Below are positions 44,440 to 55,100 of a stretch of 64,000 bases of DNA, piece after piece. The number at the start of each line of letters is the position of its first letter. Position 1 is the first letter of the stretch. The notes beneath the pieces were generated by a model that was not told where the DNA came from, made no database searches, and saw nothing but the letters and a program-made list of their open reading frames with translations. The stretch comes from Streptomyces monomycini (GTDB taxonomy: Bacteria > Actinomycetota > Actinomycetes > Streptomycetales > Streptomycetaceae): assembly GCF_022271435.1 (NCBI RefSeq), contig NZ_JAFIQY010000001.1:372001-436000 (forward strand), written 5' to 3'. The position numbers were made by a program, and so were the translations under genes.

Positions 44440-45229
44440 GACTGTGCACCATCGCCATCAGCAGCCGGTGGGTCTCGGCGTCGGCGGCCGCGACGAGTCC
44501 GCGGCCGCCCTGGCCGGCCGGGGTGCCGTCGATGCCGGTGACGACGCAGCCCGCGGCCCGGCACAGAGCGATGCCGGCGGCGAAGTGGACACTGCCGGAC
44601 AGGTCGCCGCCGTCCGTAACGTACGCGGCGCGCCTGCCCGCCGCGACCCAGGCCAGCGCGAGCGTCGTGGACACCACGCGAGGACGGAAGTGCTCCGCGA
44701 ACGCGGGCCGGGCCAGCAGGTCGACAGTCCGGAATCCGGGGGCGCCGGGGAACGGCGGGTCGAGGTTGACGTCCACGAGCCGGGTGGCGGACGTGGGTGT
44801 CAGCCGCCGGTCGGCACCTTCGTCCCGTACCCACGCCCGTTCCCCGTCGGTGCGGAAGACCTCGCCGCTGAACGGATCGGCCACCGCCGCCGCGCCCCCG
44901 CGCAGCGCCACGTTGACGGCGACCAGCATCGTGCCGACGGCGTAGTTGAGCGTGCCGCACAGGGGATCGACCAGCCACTGCCGTACGGCGTCCGCGGCAC
45001 CTTGCTGCCCGCCCTCCTCGCCGAGCACCGCGTCGTCGGGCCGGGCGGCACGGAGGACATCGAGGATCGCCTGCTCGGCCGCCACATCGGCCGCGGTGGC
45101 GAAGTCCCCGCCCCCCTTGTCGATGCGGGCGAGCCGCTGTCCGTACATGTCGCGCACCACGTCCGCACCGGCACGCGCGGCGGTGGCCGCGACTCCGGCA
45201 TCGTCAAGGTCTGCAAAGGAGTTGATCAT
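44432..45229 (-). CDS. Inositol monophosphatase-like protein with altered metal site
   Basis: A 265-residue IMPase-superfamily fold. Motif A (usual D-P-I/L-D-G-T) reads VDPLCGTLNYA, with Cys replacing the second metal-binding Asp. The upstream Glu pair is kept (VLGEEGG). Motif B (usual W-D-x-A-A-G) reads SVHFAAGIALCRAAG, losing that Asp as well. Two of the usual Mg ligands are therefore missing, so classical phosphatase activity is doubtful. It may be a regulator or a phosphatase with another metal arrangement. Start 45229 (MINSFADLD). The 3' end carries the 22-base repeats. Confidence 0.85.
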   Translation of the reverse strand: MINSFADLDDAGVAATAARAGADVVRDMYGQRLARIDKGGGDFATAADVAAEQAILDVLRAARPDDAVLGEEGGQQGAADAVRQWLVDPLCGTLNYAVGTMLVAVNVALRGGAAAVADPFSGEVFRTDGERAWVRDEGADRRLTPTSATRLVDVNLDPPFPGAPGFRTVDLLARPAFAEHFRPRVVSTTLALAWVAAGRRAAYVTDGGDLSGSVHFAAGIALCRAAGCVVTGIDGTPAGQGGRGLVAAADAETHRLLMAMVHSRK

Positions 45230-45260
45230 GCCGAAGAGATTACGGGCCCGTCCCGTGCCG

Positions 45261-45302
45261 CGAGGGCGCCCGGCCCGGCCTTGTGCCGGCCGGGCGCCCT
45301 CG
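45261..45302 (-). terminator. Long GC-rich terminator hairpin after the secreted protein gene
   Basis: CGAGGGCGCCCGGCC pairs perfectly with GGCCGGGCGCCCTCG, extended by three more pairs past a one-base bulge, with a short loop. It lies 14 bases past the stop of the minus-strand gene ending at 45316 and upstream of the IMPase-like start, insulating the two. Confidence 0.85.
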
Positions 45303-45315
45303 TGGCGCTTGCCCG

Positions 45316-46083
45316 TTACGGCTCGACGGTGGTCGGCTGCTCGGCGCGCAGGTCGCTGACGAAGCCGCCCTTCACCACGCGCATCCAGTAGGAGTGCGAC
45401 CGGACCCCGGCGGGGACGTCGGGGTCACGCTGGAGCTTCCGGTCCATCGAGGTGGCGCCGTTCGGAGCGTTCCACTGGAACGTGTAGGGGTGCCACAGGC
45501 CCAGCTCACTGCTGTAGAAGGGCTTGCGCTCCAGCACGATCACCTGGTCCGGGGCGCCTTGAACGGCTTCCCAGTTGACGCGGACGGTGGCCGCGTCGAT
45601 GCGGTCGACGGACGTCAGCCGCGGGGCCTTCGGGATCACGGTCGAGGGAGCGGGCCGGAGGGTGCCACTGCGGATGGTCCGCGGCACGGACGGGTCGTAG
45701 TGCTCCGGGCGGTCCAGCCTGCCCGTGACGCGGAGCGTGGCGGGGGCCTGGCTCTGCCCGCCCGCGCACACGTCGACCTGGGCGACCTTGAACCACGCGT
45801 CGGAGAACCGTACGAAGTCCTCCTTCTGCACCGGGAACTCACGCGTGCTGCCGCCGACGGCCCCGCTCACGGAGTAGACGTAACGGGAGTCGTCGGAGCG
45901 GACCACCTGGTAGCTGCACCGGTCGACGGCCGCGGCGCGCGCGTCGACCGCGGCCCTCGGCGACGACACGTCCGCACCGGCGGCGGGGCCCGAGGGGGCC
46001 GCTGCGGCTGTGCCCACGCCCGCGGCGAGGGCCCCGAGGCTGAGCGCACAGGTGGCTATGGCGGTGGTGATACGAGAGGTCAT
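45316..46083 (-). CDS. Secreted protein of unknown function
   Basis: A 255-residue exported protein. Signal peptide residues 1-29 (ITTAIATCALSLGALAAGVGTAAAA). The mature part has two Cys (DRCSYQVV, VDVCAGG) about 60 residues apart, and a C-terminal half resembling a fibronectin-like beta-sandwich (APRLTSVDRIDAATVRVNWE, ending SYWMRVVKGGFVSDL). It may bind a surface or polymer. ATG at 46083. It stands alone, with its own terminator. No family name can be given with confidence. Confidence 0.75.
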   Translation of the reverse strand: MTSRITTAIATCALSLGALAAGVGTAAAAPSGPAAGADVSSPRAAVDARAAAVDRCSYQVVRSDDSRYVYSVSGAVGGSTREFPVQKEDFVRFSDAWFKVAQVDVCAGGQSQAPATLRVTGRLDRPEHYDPSVPRTIRSGTLRPAPSTVIPKAPRLTSVDRIDAATVRVNWEAVQGAPDQVIVLERKPFYSSELGLWHPYTFQWNAPNGATSMDRKLQRDPDVPAGVRSHSYWMRVVKGGFVSDLRAEQPTTVEP

Positions 46084-46318
46084 ACATCCTCCGGTGACAT
46101 CCAACGGCTCACGTTACGGCCCTGGTCGGGTTCGCCGATCAAGAAGGGACGCTACCGGCAATGAACGACCAAGAAACAGTCAACAACCAGCAAAGTGGCG
46201 ACTTTCCGGTGACTTCGTGGCGACTTTCCGCGGTCGACAGCTCAGCGGCCCAGCCTCTGTTCTTCGCCGGTGACGGCGCGTAGATTCCGGTCCCGACGTC
46301 GTGATCACGGCGCGGTGA
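46084..46318. other. Upstream region of the secreted protein gene
   Basis: No gene seen. Somewhat AT-richer (GACTTTCCG repeated at about 46199 and 46222), probably the promoter region of the secreted protein gene. Confidence 0.5.
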
Positions 46319-46543
46319 GGGAGGTCGACAGGCGCCGAACCGGCCTCACCCGCCTTCCATGACGCCTACCACCCGTACATCGGCACGGTCTGGGCCTACC
46401 GGGTCGCGGTGCGCACGGAGCTGGAGGGGCAGCCCCTCTCCCCCGCGGCTTTCGGATGGGACCGGTGGGACGGCCGGGACCGGTGCCCGCTGTGCCGGGG
46501 AGCGTCCGCCCACGGGACGCGAACGACCGACGCTGACCGGTGA
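46319..46543 (+). pseudogene. Coding remnant without a start codon
   Basis: A plus-strand frame of about 74 codons with strong Streptomyces codon bias (nearly all G/C third positions) reads AFHDAYHPYIGTVWAYRVAV, then ELEGQPLSPAAFGWDRWDG and CPLCRGASAHG before a TGA at 46541. A TGA at 46316 precedes it, and no usable start lies before the conserved-looking part. It appears to be the tail of a lost gene with a C-x2-C motif. Family unknown. Confidence 0.4.
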
Positions 46544-46561
46544 GTTCCCGCTCTCCCCGTC

Positions 46562-47353
46562 TCACCAGCCAGGAAACGGCTCCTCCGCCCGCGGCACCGG
46601 CTCGGCCGCGGGCCAGTCGCCGGGAACGGCCGCGACGACCTCCCGCACGTCGGCTTCCGACCGGCCCACGACGACCAGGACCGATCCGTCCGGGACCGAC
46701 TCGTCCGGATCCGGTTCCAGACACAGCAGTTTCCCGGGAGCGGAGTACCAGCGCACCGGGTCCCCCTCCGGGTGGTACCACGCCGGACAGGGCGGCAGAT
46801 CGACAGGCGCGCACATGGCCTCGACGGCCGCGACGACAACGGCGGTAGCCGGACACTCGCGTCCGTACGGGCCGTACCGCCGCGCCATGACCGTTTCGCT
46901 CAGCACCAGTTCGGCGCATGCCGACGACACGCGGTCCAGGTAGGGCAACCAGCTGGCGTCCGGCAGGCAGTCGGAGAACAGGCTCACCGGCGGATCGTCG
47001 TGCGCCAGCTTTTCCAGGGGAATTCCCCAGCCCGCACAACCCTGATTCTCGCTGCGGAACACCAGCAGTTCGCCCGACGGGTCGAGCAGCAACTCGTCAG
47101 GGAGGAGCAGCGGGTTCTGCACGGCGGTCAGGTCCTGGCGCCGGCCGAAAAGCGCATAGGTTTCGTACAAGGCCGCCGGGAGGCGCAGTCCGAGCCGTTG
47201 CTCCGCCTTCCGCACTTCGCCCGGCGGAATTCCGTCCGCGGGTGTCAAAGGGCGCGCCCACGCCCGCGCGAATGCCTCGATGCTTTTCCACACCGCCGTC
47301 CGTCCGGTCAGCGCGGTGCCGAATGCCCGGGCCGGGCCGTGCCTGTCAGTCAT
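46562..47353 (-). CDS. SMI1/KNR4-like protein
   Basis: A 263-residue protein with the SMI1/KNR4 pattern: PPGEVRKAEQRLGLRLPAAL, YETYALFGRR, then LLLPDELLLDPSGELLVFRSENQGCAGWGI. This fold is widespread as immunity proteins to polymorphic toxins, but also in solitary proteins of unknown role. No toxin gene lies next to it. Its start is 10 bases from the nucleoside kinase stop; both are on the minus strand and likely co-transcribed. Confidence 0.75.
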   Translation of the reverse strand: MTDRHGPARAFGTALTGRTAVWKSIEAFARAWARPLTPADGIPPGEVRKAEQRLGLRLPAALYETYALFGRRQDLTAVQNPLLLPDELLLDPSGELLVFRSENQGCAGWGIPLEKLAHDDPPVSLFSDCLPDASWLPYLDRVSSACAELVLSETVMARRYGPYGRECPATAVVVAAVEAMCAPVDLPPCPAWYHPEGDPVRWYSAPGKLLCLEPDPDESVPDGSVLVVVGRSEADVREVVAAVPGDWPAAEPVPRAEEPFPGW

Positions 47354-47362
47354 CGTTCGATC

Positions 47363-47992
47363 TTAAGTGTTCAGGAAATCGACGATCGTCCCGCGGTACC
47401 GGTGCGTCGGTACGGCTGAGTTCGCCTTCGGTGAGAGGTGGTGCCGGAGTTTTGTGCGGGCCTCCGACCAGACGTGACGGGCCAGAGTGTCGGCGGGCTG
47501 CGTCGCGTCGAGGATCAGGTCGCTGTCTTCGCGGGCCGGTTCGACGTGGCGTGCGTGCGCGTCGCGTCGGTGGTGGAGGTAGTTGCGCAGGAGGACGTCG
47601 AGGGGGAAGCCGTGATGCAGGCACTTGCGTTGAATCTTGCGTACCAGCCGGAGGTCGGCCGGCAGGTCGACGAAGATGTCGAGGCGGGGGCAGCGTGCCG
47701 ACGGTGCGACATGGCCGGCGAACAGTCCCTCGACGATGACGACGGAGGCCGTGGCCAGCGCGGCGTCCGTGTCGTGGGTGAGGCGCTCGAAATCCATCGA
47801 CCGGGGAGACCCGTAGTCCAGGTGCGGTACCCCGGCGTCGTCGTACGTCCATTCGCCGCCGTGTTCCGGTGCGCCGAAGTAGTAGTCGTCACCGTGCAGG
47901 ACGCGGGTGGAAACCCGGGGCGCGGTGGCTGTCAGTGCGTCGGCCAGCGTGGTCTTGCCCGCGCCGGAGCCTCCGGTCAGCGTCAGCAGCAT
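47363..47992 (-). CDS. Uridine kinase-like P-loop kinase
   Basis: A 209-residue P-loop protein. Walker A is LTGGSGAGKTTLADAL at residues 5-20; RVLHGDDYYFGAPEHGGEW corresponds to the substrate Asp-Asp-Phe-Tyr region of uridine kinases, and VIVEGLFAGH the Walker B/DGP-like element. It would phosphorylate a nucleoside such as uridine using NTP. It is at the shorter end for the family. ATG at 47992 (MLLTLTGG). Confidence 0.82.
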   Translation of the reverse strand: MLLTLTGGSGAGKTTLADALTATAPRVSTRVLHGDDYYFGAPEHGGEWTYDDAGVPHLDYGSPRSMDFERLTHDTDAALATASVVIVEGLFAGHVAPSARCPRLDIFVDLPADLRLVRKIQRKCLHHGFPLDVLLRNYLHHRRDAHARHVEPAREDSDLILDATQPADTLARHVWSEARTKLRHHLSPKANSAVPTHRYRGTIVDFLNT

Positions 47993-48151
47993 GTGGTTCC
48001 CCCATCCACTCGGCCTACTGGTCGTGCCGGTCACGCCGTACGGCCGGGCCGCCGTCCGCCGGCTCACTGTCTTCTCTTCGGAGCCGGCGGACGTGCGGAT
48101 CGGACGGGGCCGGGTGGGATCAGGTGAGGCGGGGTGGGGCGGGGCCGGGCC

Positions 48152-48964
48152 TCAGGCGTTCTTGCGGGCGACGGCCCCGTACATCGCGATGTCCCGGTCG
48201 TCGACCTGCTCCTGGTCGGCGTCGGGCCGCCAGTGGTGGACCTGCGTCAGCCCGGGCTCGACCAGGTCCAGGCCCTCGAAGAGCGCCGCGGCCTCGGCCT
48301 TGGTGCGCAGCTTCATGGGCATGCCCCGGCGTGCGTACTCGTCGGCGACCCGGCTGACCTCACGCGGCGCGAAGTCGGCGGTCCCGATGGTCATGGCCAG
48401 GAAGCTCCCGGCGGGCAGCGGCTCCAGGAGGCGGCGCACCAGGCTGTGGTCGTCGGGCGGGAGGATGAAGTGCAGAATGCCGATGATCATCAGGCCGACC
48501 GGCTGCCGGAGGTCCAGCAGTTCCTGGAACTGGTCGGAGCCGATGATGGCCTCGGGGTCGCGCATGTCGGCGTCGACGTACGCGGTCCGGCCCTCGGCGG
48601 AGCCGGTGAGCAGCGCCCGCGCGTGGGTCAGCACGATCGGGTCGTTGTCGACGTACACGGCGTGGGCGTCGGGCCGTACCTCCTGCACCACTTCGTGCAG
48701 GTTCGGGGAGGTGGGCAGGCCGGTGCCGATGTCGAGGAACTGTCCGATGCCTTGCTCACGGGCCAGGTAGCGGGCCGCGCGGTGCATGAACTTGCGGTTG
48801 GCCCGCATGTGGACGGGGAGTGCCGGCCACTCCTCGCACATCACGTCACCGGCTTCGCGGTCCACGGCGTAATGGTCCTTCCCGCCGAGGATGTAGTCGT
48901 ACACGCGCGCCGAGTGAGCCGTACCGGTGTCGATCCGGTCCACGGGGTAGCCCTGCTCCAACAC
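48152..48964 (-). CDS. SAM-dependent methyltransferase, Methyltransf_19 (DUF574) family
   Basis: A 270-residue protein of a family expanded in Streptomyces: RIDTGTAHSARVYDYILGGK at the N-terminus, SAM-binding FLDIGTGLPTSPNLHEV, then AVYVDNDPIVLTHARAL and HFILPPDDHSLVRRLLEPLP. Substrates are unknown for this family. GTG at 48964 follows AAGGAG. It lies 152 bases past the NRPS stop on the same strand and could tailor its product, but this family is common outside biosynthetic clusters. Confidence 0.88.
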   Translation of the reverse strand: MLEQGYPVDRIDTGTAHSARVYDYILGGKDHYAVDREAGDVMCEEWPALPVHMRANRKFMHRAARYLAREQGIGQFLDIGTGLPTSPNLHEVVQEVRPDAHAVYVDNDPIVLTHARALLTGSAEGRTAYVDADMRDPEAIIGSDQFQELLDLRQPVGLMIIGILHFILPPDDHSLVRRLLEPLPAGSFLAMTIGTADFAPREVSRVADEYARRGMPMKLRTKAEAAALFEGLDLVEPGLTQVHHWRPDADQEQVDDRDIAMYGAVARKNA

Positions 48965-49116
48965 CCTTGCTCCTTACGGTTGTACTTGCGCCACGACGGT
49001 CCGGCGCCACGGTGAGTGTATGCGGTACCCGATACGGCCCGGCCGGTGCGGTATGCCTGCCCAGGGCCGGGGCGCCTGCGCGGCGAACTGACCGGGCCGG
49101 AACGGTCACGCCCTGT

Positions 49117-52100
49117 TCACCGTGCCTCTTCGTCACTCAACCGGTCGGCGATCGCCTCGAATTGTTCAATCTCGTCCTGATCCAGGTCGAGGAGGGGGAA
49201 GTCGGAGGGCGTGTGCCCGCCGGCTGCCGGGCTGTCCGTGTGGACGGCCAGGCCGTCCAGCAGGTCCAGCCAGGCACGGCCGAGACGGGCCACCACCGCC
49301 GCGTCCAGCAGCCGGTGCGGCCAGGTGAGGGTGAGGCTGAGAGCCGCCCCGCCCACCGTGTCCCGGACGACCGCGCTCGCTTCCAGTACGTGCGGGGCAG
49401 GCATGCCGGGGTCGGAGGAGGAACCGATGGCCGGTTCGCCGGTCAGTTGCCAGGGTTCGGGCGTGCCCGCCCGGGGGTGGGCGGCGAGGAAGCGGCCCAT
49501 GTAGTTGAAGCTGATGCGGGCGGACGGACGGTGTGCCCGCCCGGCTGCGTCGGTGCTGCCCTGGAGGTGGCCCGGTCCGTCTTCGCCTGCCGCCCGGGAC
49601 TGCTGCTTGACCGCTTTGAGCAGCCGGCCGGCCGCTGGGCCGCCGGCCGACGCCTCGGCCAGGTCGACGCCGGCGAGGTCCAGCCACTGCGGGCGTACGG
49701 TGGTGAACCAGCCCACCGTACGGGAGAGGTCGGTTCCGTCGGCCGCCGCACGGCCGTGCCTTTCGACGTCCACCAGAACGGTCCCGCCTCCCGCGCCCGG
49801 CCGGGCGTCCACGACGGCCCCCGCCAGCGCCGCGAGCAGCACCTCGTGCACACCGCAGTGGTACGCCGCCGGAGTACGGGACGTCAGAATCTCCGCCTGC
49901 CCGGCCGGCACCACCCAGGTCTGTTCGCGCAGGGTCGCCGCGGTGTCGACGGCCGGGTCGAGATTCCGGCCGACCGGCAGCGGGTCGGACGGCTGCGGGC
50001 AGGTTCGCCCGTCGAGCGGCCGCTCGACGGCAGCCCCCGAACCGTCGGCCTCCGGCCCCGCCGCGGCCCAACTCCGGAACGACGTACCGACCGCGTCGAG
50101 TTGCGGCACGCCGCCCCTCACCGCCGCCTCGCAAGCGGCCCGCAGGTCCGCGAGCAGGATGCGCCACGACACCCCGTCGACCGACAGGTGATGGACGACC
50201 AGCGCCAGACGTCCCGTCCGGCCGGGCCCGGCGTCCAGCCACACCGTCTGCACCATGCGGCCCGCTGCCGGGTCGAGCCGTTCTACGGCGTCCCGCGCCG
50301 CCCGTTCCGCAGCCTCGTCGAGGCACGCTTCGAGAGCCACCGGGTTCTCCGCGCTCTGCGGGCTCTCCGGGCTCCCGTCGAGCCCGCCCCCGACCGGCAG
50401 ACAGCTGATCAGCGGCTCGACATCCACCGCACCCCGTTCGCCCGTCTCCAGCGCCCACCCCCGGTCCCCGTCCGGCACCACACGGGCCCGCAGCATGGCG
50501 TGCGTGTCCAGTACCGCGCGCAGTCCGGCCGTCAGGGCGTCCCTGGTGAGCGCGGCGGGTGTCGCGACGATCGCCCACTGCGCGAACCTGCCGCCGGTGA
50601 TCTTCTCGCCCAGCCTCCGCATGAGCGGGGTACGGGGAATCCGGCCGACGCCCGTGTCCACGGCGGCCGACGGGCCGGTCCCGTCGTCCGCCGTACGGGC
50701 CAGCAGGGCGAGCCGTTCGGGCGTCTTCGCTTCGAACACCTGCGGTGAGGTCAGCACCAGTCCGGCGCGGCGGGCCCGTGCCACCAGTTGCAAGGAGATG
50801 ATGGAGTCACCGCCCAGCTCGAAGAAGCTGTCCTCGACGCCGGCCCGTTCCAGCCCCAGCACCTCGGCGAACAGCGCGCACAGGATCTCCTCGGCCGGGG
50901 TGCGCGGGTCGCGGCCCGCGGCCCGCGCGGCGAACTCGGGTACGGGCAGGGCAGCGCGGTCCACCTTCCCGTTCGGAGTGCGCGGCAGCGCGTCGAGCAC
51001 CACGACCGCCGCGGGCACCATGAACTCGGGCAGCGCCCCGGCGACGTGCTCCCGCACCGACCGGCCGTCGACCGGGTGGCCGTTCACCGGCCGGTCATCG
51101 ACCGGACCACCGTTCACCGGCCGGCCGTCGGCCGTCCGGCCGCCCGCCGCCCCGTACGGCACCACATAGCCGATCAACCGCCGCTCCCCCGGCCGGTCCT
51201 CGCGGACCGCGGCCGTCGCCTCGCCGACGGCGGGGTGGCCGGCCAGCGCGGCCTCGACCTCGCCGAGTTCGACGCGGTAGCCGCGTATCTTGACCTGGCT
51301 GTCGGCCCGCCCGGCGAAGACCAGTTCGCCGTCGCCGGTCCAGCGCACGATGTCCCCGGTGCGGTACATCCTCCCCCAGCCTTCGGCCGGGGGGACCCCC
51401 GTGCCGGGCGTGAACGGGCAGGCCACGAACCGCTGCGCGGTCAGCGCCGTCCGTCCCTGGTAGCCGCGCGCCAGGCTCTCCCCCGCCACGTACAGTTCGC
51501 CGGGCACGCCGGGCGGCACCGGCTGGAGGAACGCGTCCAGGACGTACAGCCGGGTGTTGGCGACGGGACGGCCGACCGTGGGCGTCTCGGCGCCGGTCAG
51601 CGGGGCGGTGGAGCTCTGTACGACGGTGGCTTCGGTGACGCCGTACTCCTCGTGGACCTGCCGCCCCGGGGCCCAGCGCCTGCGCAGCTCCTCGGTCAGC
51701 GGTTCGCCGCCGGTCACCACGACGCGCAGGTCGGGCAGGTCTTCCGGTGGCAGGTGCAGCAGGAAGGACGGGGTGCCGCCGAGCTGGGTGATCCGGTGGG
51801 CGCGCAGCAGGCAGGCCAGGTCCTCGCCCAGGGGCGGCGGCCCCGGCGGGGCCAGGACGAGGCGTCCGCCCGCGCACAGGACGGGCCAGGTGTCGGCGAT
51901 CGACACGTCGAAGGTGGGGGCGGCGAGCTGGAGGACCCGGCTGTGCGGGCCGAGGCCGAACCGGGCCACCCGGTCGGCGACGAGGTTGCGCAGGCCGCGG
52001 TGGGTGACCGTGACGCCTTTCGGTACGCCGGTGGTCCCCGAGGTGTAGACGAGGTACACCGCGTGGTCCGCCGCCAGCGGCGTGCGGCGCTCCGCCTGGG

Positions 52101-55100
52101 TCACGAAGCCGCCTCGGTGGCGCGCCAGGGCCCCGGCCACGGCCGGGTCGTCCAGGTCGGCCACCCGGGCGGCACAGTCGCCGGGCACCGCGTGCCGGGT
52201 GTCGGCGTCGCACAGCACCACGGCCGGGTCCGCGTCCCGCAGCAGGAAGGCGCGGCGCTCCGGCGGATAGTCCGGGTCGACGGGTACGAGGACGCCGCCC
52301 GCCATGATGACGGCCAGCGCGGCGGTCAGGGACTCCGCCGACCGCCGCAGCAGCACCGCGACGCGGCGCTCCGGGCCGACGCCGAGGCCGATCAGGTGGC
52401 GCGCCAGGCGTCCGGCCGTGGTCGCGAGTTCCCGGTAGGTCACGGTCCTGCGGGCATCCTGGACGGCCACGGTGTCACCCGACCGTGCCGCGCGGCGGCG
52501 AAGCAGTTCCGGTACCAGTACGGCGGGCAGCGGCGTCTCCGTACGGTTCCACCCCGTCACCACCAGCCGGTGTTCTTCCGCGCCCAGCACACCGACCCGC
52601 CCGACGACGGGCGCCGGGCCGTCGGTGACCAGCTGTGCGAGAACCTGGGCCAGCCGGGCGGGCAGTGCTTCGACGACGTCGGCGGGCAGCAGTCCGCGCT
52701 GGTGGACGAGGTGGACGTGGAGCTGTTCGCCGGGGGTGATGTTCAGGCCCAGCGGGTAGTGGACGACGTCGGTCACGTCCGAGAGGCGGATCGTGAGGGC
52801 GCCGGGCCGGTCCGGGGCGGCCGGTGGCCGGGGCAGGTTCTGGTAGACCACGATGCTGTCGAAGAGCGCGCCGGGCCCGCCCAGTTTCTGCGCCTCGGAC
52901 AGGCCGAGGTGCCGGTGGGGCAGGAGGGCGGACTGGCGTTCCTGCACGTCCTTGAGCAGGGCGAGCACCGGTTGCGCGGCGTCCAGCGGCACCCGTACCG
53001 GCAGCGTGTTGATCAGGAGGCCCACCATCGTCTCGACGCCCGGCAGTTCGGGTGGCCGGTCGGCCATGGTGACGCCGAAGACCACGTCCGTACGGCCGGC
53101 CAGCCGGGCGAGGACCAGCGCCCAGGCGCCGAGTACCACGGTGCTCGCGGTCAGGCCGTGGGTGCGGGCCAGTTCCTCCAGCCGGCGGGACAGCCCGGCG
53201 GGGAGGTCGGCGTGCAGGTGTACGGGATCGGTCGCGCCGTGTTGTGGTGCCGTCGGCGCCACCAGGGTGGGTTCGCCCGCGCCGTGGAACTCGGCGCGCC
53301 AGGCGTCCCGCGCGGCTTCCTTGTCCTGCCGTGCCAGCCAGGCCAGGTACTCCCGGTACGAGGTGACCGGGCCCGGCCGGGGGTCGTCGCCACCCGCCGC
53401 GTACGCCGCGGACAGCTCCGTGACCAGCACCGGCAGCGACCAGCCGTCCATCAGGACGTGGTGGGTGAGGACGACCAGGTGGTGGCGTTCCGCGCCGAGG
53501 CGGATCAGCAGGAGCCGCCACAGCGGCGCCGTCGCCAGGTCGATCCGCCCGCCCTGTTCCCGTGCGGCGAGCTCCGCGGCCGCGGCCGACGCTTCGTCCT
53601 CCGGGAGGTGCGACACGTCCGCTTCCTGCCAGGGCAGCGGCACGTCACGCGCGACGACTTGTACGGCCAGGCCGGACGCGCTGCGGCGGAAGCTCGCCCG
53701 CAGGGTGGCGTGCCGGTCCACCAGGGCCCGCCAGGAGGCCCGCAGCCGGCCGGTGTCCAGCGGCCCGTCGAGTTCCAGTGTCCAGCGGCTCTTGTAGACG
53801 TCCGGCGCCAGCTCGTCGTGGACGGACTGGAACAACAGCCCTTCCTGCAACGGCGAGAGCGGCCAGACGTCCGCGAGCTGCGGTACCTCCTGCTCCAGCT
53901 CGGTCACGTCCTGCTGGGTGAGGGTGAGCAGCGGGAAGTCCGAGGGCGTGTGCCCGCCCGCTCCGGTGGTGCCGGCGTGGGCGGCCAGGCCGCCGAGCAG
54001 GTCGAGCCACAGCTGCCCCAGCGTCCGTACGGCGGTCTCGTCCAGCAGGTGGTCGGACCAGCTCAGGGCGAGGGTCAGTTCCGGGCCGTCGGGAGTGTCC
54101 CGTACCGCGGCCTCGGCTTCCAGGGCGTGCAGTACGGGCATGGCGGGGTCCGCGGACTCGCCGATCGTGGCGTGGCCGGTGAGCTGCCAGGGCTCGGCCG
54201 GGCCGGTGTGCGTACCGGCGGCGAGGAACCTGCCCAGGTAGTTGAACGAGACCTGAGGGGCCGGAAGCGCGGCCAGCGCCGGTCGCGTACCGGGGTTGAG
54301 GTGGCGCAGCAGGCCGTGGCCGAGTCCGTCGCCGGGCATCGCTCCGGCCTGTTCCTTGACCGCCTTCAGCAGCGCGCCGGCCGCCGGGCCGCCCGCCAGG
54401 GCTTCGTCGAGGTCGACACCGGCGGCGTTCAGCCGGACCGGGTGCACGTCGGTGAACCACCCCACCGTACGGGCCAGCTCCACTTCTTCGGCCACCGGCT
54501 CGCGGCCGTGGCCCTCCACGTCCACCAGCAGTCCGGCGGCCGGAACGCTGTCCGGCCGCCAGTGGGTGAGCGCTCCGGCGAGCGTGGACAGCAGGACTTC
54601 GTGCACGCCGCAGTGGAACGCGGCGGGTGCGCGGCCGGTCAGGGTTGCCGCGTGGCCGGTCGGAACGGTCCATTCCGCACGGTGTGCGGTGGCGGCGGTG
54701 TCCCGCAGCGGGTCGGGCGGCCGCGTGCCCACGGCCAGGTCGCCGCCGGCCAGCAGCGCCTGCCAGCCGGCCAGTTCCGCGGTGCGGTGCTCGTCCGTGG
54801 CCTGTGCCGCCAGCAGTTGGGCCCATTGCCGGAAGGACGTTCCGACGGGGTCGAGGACCGGCGGCCGTCCCGCTGCGACCGCCTCGCAAGCAGCCCGGAG
54901 GTCGGGGATCAGGATGCGCCAGGAGACCCCGTCCACCACCATGTGGTGCACGACCAGCACCAGCCGGCCGTCCTGCCCGGGACCCGCGTCCAGCCAGACC
55001 ACTTGGACGAGCGTGCCGGCGGCGGGGTCGAGCCGCCGACGGGCGTCCCCTACGGCCCGTTCGGCGGCTTCGTCCAGACCGTGGCCGTCCTCGGTGGCGA

